Below, piece by piece: positions 1 through 4,384 of a stretch of DNA of 9,850 nucleotides (position 1 is its first letter; every line of letters begins with the position of its first letter). Source of the stretch: Desulfobacterales bacterium (GTDB taxonomy: Bacteria; Desulfobacterota; Desulfobacteria; Desulfobacterales; Desulfosalsimonadaceae); contig SLIE01000504.1 of the NCBI GenBank assembly GCA_007135795.1, positions 1 through 9,850 of the forward strand, written 5' to 3'. A program made the position numbers and the translations under genes. The notes beneath the pieces were generated by a model. That model was not told the origin of the DNA, made no database searches, and worked only from the letters and a program-made list of their open reading frames with translations.

Positions 1-245
1 CGTTCAACACCAGCACAATCAAAAACCTGTTACTCGATCGACCGGAACCCCAACCCGAACGCTGCACACTATGTTATCAGTGCAAAAAAATTTGCGCCTC
101 CGGTGCCATCAGCGAATCGACCGGTCCGCAAAAAATCCCCGATTACGACTACCATGTCTGCATCCGTTGTTATTGCTGCCTGGAAATCTGCCCGGAAGCG
201 GCGATTGTGAAAAAACAAGGGCGGCTGCAGTGGCTTGCACCATAA
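1..245 (+). CDS. C-terminal end of a DUF362-type protein with two [4Fe-4S] motifs (partial)
   Basis: The reading frame is open from the window edge (codons in phase from position 3) to the TAA at 243-245, giving the last 80 residues. It contains two consecutive ferredoxin-like motifs, CTLCYQCKKIC (about residues 21-31) and CIRCYCCLEICP (about 55-66). Each has the CxxCxxCxxxC spacing that ligates a [4Fe-4S] cluster. A bacterial-ferredoxin pair at the extreme C-terminus, with CIRCxCCxEICPE wording in the second motif, is typical of DUF362 proteins, which are common in anaerobes and of unproven function. The body of the protein lies outside the window, so the family call rests on the tail alone. 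A generic 4Fe-4S ferredoxin-domain protein is the alternative. No terminator is evident after the stop. Confidence 0.72.
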   Translation, partial: FNTSTIKNLLLDRPEPQPERCTLCYQCKKICASGAISESTGPQKIPDYDYHVCIRCYCCLEICPEAAIVKKQGRLQWLAP

Positions 246-256
246 CCTATTCTGCT

Positions 257-436
257 CTATTGGGCTTGGATCCTATCAACCCCCTTAAATTCAACAGCAT
301 CAGCGGCAAGCCGTTGTACGTCAAGTTTTAACAGGCCCTTTATGTTGTAGTGAGTTCCATAACGGCTTTCACGGGTAGAAACAAAACTTGCCGGATAGAA
401 AATTACGACGGCAATCCCTCCTTCAGGGTGTAGCAC
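257..436 (-). CDS. Possible 59-aa overlapping small ORF (unrecognised)
   Basis: A GTG codon at 434-436 opens a 59-codon frame that overlaps the last 34 bases of the zinc-finger gene 403-618 and ends at TAG (257-259). A GAGG lies about 7 bases before the GTG, which would allow coupled translation from the preceding gene. The protein has a non-random look: a hydrophobic IAVVIFYPASF start, then charged segments such as RESRYGTHYNIKG. I recognise no family. It may be a real downstream partner, the remnant of a longer gene, or chance. The frame has no independent promoter that I can see. Confidence 0.22.
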   Translation of the reverse strand: MLHPEGGIAVVIFYPASFVSTRESRYGTHYNIKGLLKLDVQRLAADAVEFKGVDRIQAQ

Positions 437-618
437 TCTTTGGCCTCATCGTATACTGCATCATCTTCGTGAACCAGCCGCAGCTCGTCTCCCCAACTGC
501 CATAAGCCAGGACGCCCGGCTCTCCCATGCTGAAGCTCCTGCCGCAGGCGGGGCACCTGGGCGACGTGCTGAGATTCTCCCGGCTAACGATGGTTTTGAG
601 TTTTTCCCGGTTGTCCAT
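403..618 (-). CDS. Small zinc-finger-like hypothetical protein (71 aa)
   Basis: The 71-residue protein starts at ATG 616-618 with an AAGGAG sequence about 9 bases upstream, a good ribosome binding site. A CPACGRSF knuckle (Cys22, Cys25) is typical of a zinc ribbon or treble-clef half-site. Only one further cysteine (Cys62) and a histidine (His50) are available to complete a site, so metal binding is plausible but not shown. The rest is acidic (LVHEDDAVYDEAKEC) and has no membrane segment or signal peptide. I do not recognise the family. Long frames opposite it on the plus strand and in the other minus frame are low-complexity shadows. The 21-bp tandem repeat at 741-782 lies about 120 bases upstream and could be its control region. 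Confidence 0.6.
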   Translation of the reverse strand: MDNREKLKTIVSRENLSTSPRCPACGRSFSMGEPGVLAYGSWGDELRLVHEDDAVYDEAKECYTLKEGLPS

Positions 619-740
619 GAATGCCTGCTCCTTTGCATATACCGCTGTTTCTTTGATTGTTTCGTCTCGAATGCAATGCCTGACTGCGGGTACGCGAACC
701 GCATTATCCGCTTTGCATAAAGATAACAGTAACCCGGAAA

Positions 741-782
741 AAAGTCATTTTTGGCATATTTAAAGTCATTTTTGGCATATTT
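741..782. repeat. Perfect tandem direct repeat, 2 x 21 bp
   Basis: Positions 741-761 and 762-782 are identical. The unit reads AAAGTCATTTTTGG followed by CATATTT. The period is two helical turns, so a protein bound at each copy would sit on the same face of the DNA. It lies upstream of the minus-strand zinc-finger gene (start at 618) and just before the amidohydrolase remnant. It may be a pair of operator or activator sites, or a slippage duplication in AT-rich spacer. Confidence 0.7.
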
Positions 783-811
783 AATTGATGGGTCTGCCAC
801 AAAACAGGTAG

Positions 812-961
812 ATATCATCGCTAAAACGAAAATCATCCGATATTGATACGAAAATTGCAGTTCCCGGACAATTGGGACCCGCTGATGGCGACGTCAAAAA
901 CATGATTTTCGGCGAAAATTCGGCCCGGCTCTACGGGCTGGATCCTGCAGATTACGTGTAG
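812..961 (+). pseudogene. C-terminal remnant of an amidohydrolase (amidohydrolase_2-like)
   Basis: The frame between the TAG at 809-811 and the TAG at 959-961 encodes a short tail with the segments VPGQLGPADGDVKNMIFGEN and SARLYGLDPADYV. The pattern 'IFGENSARLYGL' close to the stop is the usual ending of amidohydrolase_2-type metal-dependent hydrolases (IxGxNxARLYGL). No upstream part of a TIM-barrel hydrolase and no start codon with a ribosome binding site are present, so this is a 5'-truncated remnant. Similarity is convincing only from about 851 onward; the 812-850 part looks unrelated. Confidence 0.55.
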
Positions 962-1053
962 CGTCCGTGCCAATCAACGAAACGTTTTTAACCGTAGAGA
1001 CAAACCCCTGGAACAACGCCTGAGTAGTAATACTAGATACTTTTTCCTAAATA

Positions 1054-1194
1054 GTGCCTGAACGAAAACCGTCTTTTTCGCCAATCTCTGCGTCCGGTTC
1101 AAATTTTAATCCTCAAAATACGTCCAGTATTCCTGCGGTTAAAATTTTCGCCTTCCTTGACCTTGACGAAAAATCCTGGTTTTCGTTCGGGCAC
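1054..1194. mobile_element. MITE-like non-coding element, 141 bp, with terminal inverted repeats and target duplication
   Basis: The element begins GTGCCTGAACGAAAACC (1054-1070) and ends GGTTTTCGTTCGGGCAC (1178-1194), inverted repeats of 17 bp with one mismatch. It is flanked on both sides by TAAATA (1048-1053 and 1195-1200), which looks like a 6-bp target-site duplication in an AT-rich target. The interior is also roughly self-complementary (TTTTTCG against CGAAAAA, CAAATTTTAA against TTAAAATTTT), so the whole element could fold into one long hairpin. There is no reading frame for a transposase. This is the architecture of a miniature inverted-repeat element mobilised in trans. A structured intergenic repeat of REP/BIME type is the alternative. 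Confidence 0.65.
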
Positions 1195-1202
1195 TAAATA
1201 AC

Positions 1203-1230
1203 TTGACAATATCAGAATATCTGGTATGAT
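1203..1230 (+). promoter_or_regulatory. Strong sigma-70 promoter with embedded dyad operator
   Basis: A consensus -35 box TTGACA (1203-1208) and a -10 box TATGAT (1225-1230) are separated by 16 bases. The spacer and -10 box hold an imperfect dyad ATATCAGA-ATA-TCTGGTAT (1209-1227), where a repressor would block polymerase. The predicted start of transcription is near 1237. The first feature downstream is the structured RNA and terminator ending at 1362, then the zinc-ribbon gene at 1487. Confidence 0.7.
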
Positions 1231-1236
1231 GCACAA

Positions 1237-1362
1237 GTAATAGTTAAACGCCGATTTAAAGTTCCAACTTGCGGGCGTTCCATAAATTCAGCTAAAGCGG
1301 AGACTGAGATATTATCGATAAAGCTCTGTCCAGCTGAATGTAAGTTGGGCGGAGCTTTTTTT
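1237..1362 (+). ncRNA. Candidate small RNA or attenuator leader
   Basis: Between the promoter at 1203-1230 and the intrinsic terminator ending at 1362 lies about 125 nt with no convincing coding frame but several complementary segments. AACGCC (1247-1252) pairs with GGCGTT (1274-1279), leaving CCAACTT (1264-1270) in the loop. CCAACTT can pair with AAGTTGG (1342-1348), and ATTCAGCT (1286-1293) pairs perfectly with AGCTGAAT (1332-1339). Both 3' partners lie in the terminator loop and its 3' arm, so they compete with termination or form a pseudoknot. It is either a free-standing regulated sRNA or an attenuator for the gene at 1487. It matches no riboswitch class I know. Coordinates assume a start about 7 bases after the -10 box. 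Confidence 0.5.
1320..1362 (+). terminator. Intrinsic (Rho-independent) terminator
   Basis: AAAGCTCTGTCC (1320-1331) pairs with GGGCGGAGCTTT (1347-1358) as a continuous 12-bp stem with two G-U pairs. The loop is 15 nt, and a run of seven T ends at 1362, followed by GTTTT. The orientation matches the promoter at 1203-1230. It lies about 125 bases before the next start codon, so it is either the end of a short RNA or a conditional stop. Confidence 0.75.
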
Positions 1363-1486
1363 GTTTTATATCCGAGCATGTCGCCAAGGATGTAAGCGAT
1401 GAATTTATATGTTTTGCCGAACGGTCTCAAGAACTCGCGGACACCGAATTCCAGGCATTCATGACTACCACTAAGGAGATTAATTC

Positions 1487-1789
1487 ATGTTGAAATATTG
1501 CAAAATTTGTAATTCTGAAACAGAACACACGCGCGGTAATCATAAATCTCAAGAAATAGAAGGCGAATTATTTTTCATTGATGTATCACTTAATGAAGCA
1601 CTAAAAGCATTTTCCAATGGATATAAAGAGTTATCTGAACAATCGAATCAAAATGGTTTTGTCCCAATGCCAGATTATTTGCAGTCAGATCAAGGGAAGA
1701 AAGCTGCTAAAAACTTCTTTGCCAATGTAATTCGTTCATTAAAATGCGAAAAATGTGGTCACTTGATTCGACTTAATAGATTACCATAG
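1487..1789 (+). CDS. Small zinc-ribbon hypothetical protein (100 aa)
   Basis: The start ATG at 1487 has AAGGAG eight bases upstream. The 100-residue protein is framed by two knuckles, CKIC at residues 5-8 and CEKC at 87-90. These would together bind one zinc ion and bring the ends together around a central, probably helical section (residues 33-85). There is no signal peptide or membrane span. The gene is markedly AT-rich compared with the AAA+ ATPase and kinase genes, which suggests recent acquisition. It lies downstream of a promoter, structured RNA and terminator (1203-1362), so its expression may depend on read-through. I do not recognise the family and assign no function. Confidence 0.7.
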   Translation: MLKYCKICNSETEHTRGNHKSQEIEGELFFIDVSLNEALKAFSNGYKELSEQSNQNGFVPMPDYLQSDQGKKAAKNFFANVIRSLKCEKCGHLIRLNRLP

Positions 1790-1887
1790 CAAGGGTTAGG
1801 TTTATTTGAATGACATTTTTCTGAATGAAAACTGCATATACTTATACAAATAACGTCAAGAGGTTATGCACTTTCCCATGCAACTGG

Positions 1888-1960
1888 GTACCAAAGGGAC
1901 GAAGGGCTAAACAAGGTAAGCTCTTTTTCACATTTTCGCTATCCCTTTCCCTTTTGGTAC
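1888..1960. repeat. Long imperfect inverted repeat between two zinc-ribbon genes
   Basis: GTACCAAAGGGACGAAGGG (1888-1906) is complementary, apart from small bulges, to CCCTTTCCCTTTTGGTAC (1943-1960), with a 36-nt pyrimidine-rich loop. A small CCCA/TGGG hairpin (1875-1888) abuts its left side. There is no T-run after the right arm, so it is not a standard terminator. It fills most of the 235-base gap between the genes at 1487 and 2025. It could be an RNA-processing or mRNA-stability structure, or a palindromic mobile remnant. Confidence 0.5.
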
Positions 1961-1988
1961 TTTAGTCTTATGGATCCTAAACTATCAC

Positions 1989-2018
1989 ACCTCCGATTAC
2001 AGCTTCGGTTTTAGAGGT
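1989..2018 (+). promoter_or_regulatory. Hairpin covering the ribosome binding site of the gene at 2025
   Basis: ACCT (1989-1992) can pair with AGGT (2015-2018), stacked above CCGA (1993-1996) with TCGG (2005-2008). The paired AGGT belongs to the AGAGG ribosome binding site, which ends 7 bases before the ATG at 2025. Translation could therefore be held off when the hairpin forms. The stem is short and may be fortuitous. Confidence 0.3.
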
Positions 2019-2024
2019 AATTCT

Positions 2025-2618
2025 ATGCAACTACAGAAAAATCAGCAAATAATCGAACAGATCATCTTTCTTCCTGAACGAACACAGGAAGAACATCGTC
2101 GCGAATTTCAATTATTCACAGATAACTTCGACCTGATCTGGCGGAATGCAGATATAATCATTAATACGCCTGAATTTTATTATTCATATTTTCATTGTGC
2201 CTTTATATCGGCGATGTTTATGGGAAATTACTATCTTAGAATTGGTCAGTTACTGCATTTGTGGAAACAAAACACATTGGTTGACACCTGTGATAAATGC
2301 CAGGGACCTCTTTATATTTTTTGTGCTGGTGGATCTCCGCTTTCAGGAAGAAATCGGTGTTCAGGGATTTGTGGTGATTGCAAAAAATTCAGCAGCATAA
2401 GTTTACCTGGATGCCGAAGAGTCATGGAAGCACTTCATTTTATTAAAACAAATAAAAATAAACGCAAGGTTATTCGCACAAAGGGCCAGTCTTTTTCATG
2501 GGGAGAAGGTTTGGTGGGAGAGGCAGTACCAGATGAGGTAATAGAAGAAGGCATACAACCGGCAACATTTACAGATGTTGTGGCCCGATTAAAACAATGT
2601 GAAGCCGGTGAAAAATGA
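2025..2618 (+). CDS. Cysteine-rich zinc-ribbon hypothetical protein (197 aa)
   Basis: The start ATG at 2025 follows AGAGG. Residues 1-85 look helical, with an aromatic, moderately hydrophobic stretch near 50-80 that does not form a clear membrane span. Residues 87-120 form a zinc-ribbon module: CDKC (Cys89, Cys92), a glycine/serine-rich AGGSPLSGRN turn, then CSGICGDC (Cys112, Cys116, Cys119). Cys100 and Cys130 are extra. The C-terminal third is charged and lacks motifs that I recognise. The gene is AT-rich like the one at 1487, and both carry CxxC pairs, so the two may have arrived together. It converges on the WYL regulator gene, with a shared hairpin (2631-2677) between them. I assign no function. 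Confidence 0.7.
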   Translation: MQLQKNQQIIEQIIFLPERTQEEHRREFQLFTDNFDLIWRNADIIINTPEFYYSYFHCAFISAMFMGNYYLRIGQLLHLWKQNTLVDTCDKCQGPLYIFCAGGSPLSGRNRCSGICGDCKKFSSISLPGCRRVMEALHFIKTNKNKRKVIRTKGQSFSWGEGLVGEAVPDEVIEEGIQPATFTDVVARLKQCEAGEK

Positions 2619-2630
2619 AAAAGTCGAAGG

Positions 2631-2677
2631 TATCCCCTGTTGCGCTCCCTTGCCGGGATTTCAGGAATCAGGGGATA
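2631..2677. terminator. Hairpin between convergent genes, possible bidirectional terminator
   Basis: TATCCCCTG (2631-2639) and CAGGGGATA (2669-2677) are perfect 9-bp complements separated by 29 bases. The structure sits between the 3' ends of the plus-strand gene 2025-2618 and the minus-strand gene 2705-3721. Read on the minus strand, it is followed after a few bases by CTTTTTC, a weak U-tract. No U-tract follows on the plus strand, so termination there is less certain. Confidence 0.45.
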
Positions 2678-2704
2678 GAAAGAATGATGGATAAGAGGTG
2701 GTTA

Positions 2705-3721
2705 TCAATTTTTGTGTAAATAATTTTCCGTCATTCTATCAATTACAGCAGACAAATCTTCAATCAGCCACTTTGGATCGAGTAGCCTGGCTTCATCGCC
2801 AAATGATAACACCCATGCGATCAGTTCCGGTTTTGAAGACGTCGTGAACCTAACCTTTATTTTGCCGCTGGGTAATTTTGTCAATTTCTGATCCGGACTC
2901 CAGATACGTTCCGAAACATATTTTGCCGCATACCCGGTAAATTCGACTGCCACTTCAAAAGACGCTTCTTTGATCACACCAAAATTCTGGTTGAAAATCT
3001 TTTCGAAATCATAATTTTCCGGAAATTCAAACGCTCTGTCCGTGATTTCCAGTTTTTTGATCCTGTGAATCGCAAGCAACGGGTCAAATTTCGGTTCTTT
3101 ATATGGCTTGCCCGGAAATTTTGCCATGCGGGCATGAAGATAGATGGTGTCCTTGTGGGAGAAAATCTTAAGGGGTTTTAAATAGAAGGTTTTCGCCTTT
3201 GGCGCCGTGATCGACAAATAGGAGATGCGGCACACTTTTTTTTCATCCATTGCATGTATGAGTGTCCTGATGACCTTGTGGTGGGGCGTATAATCGATAT
3301 TTCCGGGAATAAGAGATGCGAAATGCCTCTCCGATGAAGTGTTGCCGTCCGGCAGCAATGCCTGACTTTTCATCAGGGCTTGTGCCGCCTCTCCGAAGAA
3401 CTGCCGCCCGAGGAGATGTTCGGTAAATGCCCGGCACATCTGGAGAATATGAAATTCCGATTCCGACATGCCTACCAGGGGCAATGTTCCCGGTCTCTGT
3501 TCAATCTGGTAATATTTTCTTTTCCCTTCGTATGACTCTGTAAGCTGCACGCCATAGAACATTGTAATGTCATCGATCATTCTCGTTATCGATTGCTTGG
3601 AGCATTGAAGCATCCGGGACAGTTCCACCAGCGAATGCTTTTCTTTGGAAAACAAAAGCTTGGCAAAAAGAGCAATGATGTTCTGACCGTATTTGCCGTC
3701 CGGATTAATTTTTTTCGGCAT
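2705..3721 (-). CDS. WYL-domain transcriptional regulator
   Basis: The 338-residue protein starts at ATG 3719-3721 with GGAG six bases upstream. An N-terminal winged helix-turn-helix (about residues 12-72: SLVELSRMLQCSKQSITRMI, then the YEGKRKYYQI wing) is followed by a WYL domain. This has FYLKPLKIFSHKDTIYLHAR at about 178-197 and an AIHRIKKLEIT strand near 217-227. A C-terminal WCX-like extension ends in LIEDLSAVIDRM. Length and order match the HTH-WYL-WCX regulators. In this family the WYL domain senses a ligand, often a nucleotide or nucleic acid, and several members control phage-defence operons. It is divergent from the gene at 3890. A perfect dyad (3748-3774) spans its own -10 region, so autoregulation is likely, and the same dyad core precedes the AAA+ gene. 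Confidence 0.88.
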   Translation of the reverse strand: MPKKINPDGKYGQNIIALFAKLLFSKEKHSLVELSRMLQCSKQSITRMIDDITMFYGVQLTESYEGKRKYYQIEQRPGTLPLVGMSESEFHILQMCRAFTEHLLGRQFFGEAAQALMKSQALLPDGNTSSERHFASLIPGNIDYTPHHKVIRTLIHAMDEKKVCRISYLSITAPKAKTFYLKPLKIFSHKDTIYLHARMAKFPGKPYKEPKFDPLLAIHRIKKLEITDRAFEFPENYDFEKIFNQNFGVIKEASFEVAVEFTGYAAKYVSERIWSPDQKLTKLPSGKIKVRFTTSSKPELIAWVLSFGDEARLLDPKWLIEDLSAVIDRMTENYLHKN

Positions 3722-3745
3722 TGTTTCTCCCGTTTCTGAAAGATG

Positions 3746-3807
3746 GATTATCGTTCCGTGAAATGGAACGATAACATGGTAAGGTAGTCTAAAACAAGAA
3801 TGAAAAA
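3746..3807. promoter_or_regulatory. Operator/promoter block, copy A (divergent control region)
   Basis: TTATCGTTCC (3748-3757) and GGAACGATAA (3765-3774) are perfect 10-bp inverted arms around the spacer GTGAAAT. On the minus strand, GATAAT (3752-3747) makes a good -10 box about 26 bases before the WYL start codon, so the dyad covers the WYL core promoter. Downstream on the plus strand come ATGGTA and TAAAACAAGA, then TGAAAAA (3801-3807), all shared with copy B at 4314-4374. The expected binder is the adjacent WYL protein. Confidence 0.72.
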
Positions 3808-3889
3808 CTAAATCCTACTCACCAACCTTCCTAATGCCGTTTTATTGAGAACCTGGCATCAACGGCCAATTGCAAGGAGAGGAAAAATT

Positions 3890-4234
3890 ATGCCCGACGA
3901 GTGTGACTACAGCGTACAAAAAGTCCTGAGCGGTATCATTGCTGCAGCCAATGGCGATTCAGCGACTGGAAAACGGATTCAAAAACACCATCAGGAGATC
4001 ATTGGCAAACTGTCGGGTAGCATTTCCCATGAATACAACAATCTGCTCACCATAATCATCGGTTATTCAGAACTCGCAACGACAAAGATATGTATCGATT
4101 GCCCGGTGCGAATCGACTTTGAACATATTCTTGAGGCGGCATGGCGAATGAAAGAGATCACGTTTCAGCTTCAGACATTTGCAGAATGGCAAAATGATGA
4201 ACTTGTAAACAGTGGCGAGCAGACACCGTTGTAA
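3890..4234 (+). CDS. Free-standing histidine-kinase dimerisation (HisKA/DHp-like) domain protein, 114 aa
   Basis: The ATG at 3890 is preferred because AGGAGAGG lies seven bases upstream; the in-frame TTG at 3845 has no comparable site. Residues about 41-60 hold an H-box, LSGSISHEYNNLLTIIIGYS, with phospho-acceptor His47 followed by the acidic residue and Asn pair expected of HisKA. A second helix (about 75-105, HILEAAWRMKEITFQLQTFA) completes a two-helix DHp hairpin. There is no ATP-binding HATPase_c domain, no receiver and no sensor, and the stop at 4232-4234 is not followed by kinase remnants. The segment parallels the HisKA part of the kinase at 7361-9850 (LAGGVAHDFNNKLTIINGYA). It could act as a phosphotransfer or dimerisation partner, or be a fixed fragment of a kinase. 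It lies between two copies of the WYL-linked operator. Confidence 0.72.
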   Translation: MPDECDYSVQKVLSGIIAAANGDSATGKRIQKHHQEIIGKLSGSISHEYNNLLTIIIGYSELATTKICIDCPVRIDFEHILEAAWRMKEITFQLQTFAEWQNDELVNSGEQTPL

Positions 4235-4252
4235 AAAGATCAAGTCAAAGCT

Positions 4253-4296
4253 TGCGCAATCCCGAAGAGCGCAGCGTAAATTCGGGGAATTGCGCA
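4253..4296. repeat. Strong GC-rich hairpin between the DHp gene and the AAA+ gene
   Basis: TGCGCAATCCCGAA (4253-4266) and TTCGGGGAATTGCGCA (4281-4296) are complementary apart from a two-base bulge, with a 14-nt loop. The hairpin starts 19 bases after the stop of the small DHp gene and ends 19 bases before operator copy B. It lacks a T-tract, so it is better read as an mRNA-stabilising or insulating structure, or the trace of a palindromic repeat, than as a clear terminator. Confidence 0.6.
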
Positions 4297-4313
4297 TAAC
4301 ACAGGTAAAAATT

Positions 4314-4374
4314 GATTACCGTTCCGTGAAATGGAACATAACCATGGTACAATGCCTTAAAACAAGATGAAAAA
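4314..4374 (+). promoter_or_regulatory. Operator/promoter block, copy B, in front of the AAA+ gene
   Basis: The core GTTCCGTGAAATGGAAC (4321-4337) is identical to copy A. The surroundings are also shared: GATTAYC before it, ATAAC, then ATGGTA, then TAAAACAAGA and TGAAAAA. The right arm has lost one base relative to copy A, so the dyad is shorter. TACAAT (4348-4353) is a good -10 box, while the -35 region overlaps the dyad and is poor. This fits a promoter that is either activated or repressed by the dyad-binding protein. Confidence 0.72.
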
Positions 4375-4384
4375 GGAGAACATA

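Noticed and set aside
388..836. 110-aa plus-strand frame and 137-aa minus-strand frame overlapping the 71-aa gene
   Set aside because: Low-complexity translations, no ribosome binding sites and no family look. The 71-aa frame has a good site and a zinc knuckle.
1301..1322. CTGAGA in the structured leader suggested a TPP riboswitch
   Set aside because: None of the other conserved TPP elements are present, and the downstream gene is not thiamine-related.
1240..1350. Integron attC-like site (GTTAAAC matching GTTRRRY, AACGCC/GGCGTT pairing) next to small cassette-like genes
   Set aside because: No matching inverse core RYYYAAC at the other end in the right orientation, the sites do not follow gene stops as in cassettes, and a promoter and terminator explain the region better.
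1212..1430. 72-aa minus-strand frame across the promoter and terminator
   Set aside because: It is antisense to a strong promoter and terminator, with no clear ribosome binding site and no recognisable motif.
1344..1492. Plus-strand frame reading EHVAKDVSDEFICFAERSQ just before the gene at 1487
   Set aside because: It is protein-like, but there is no start codon until near its end and it runs through the terminator T-tract. It may be a remnant, but I cannot support it.
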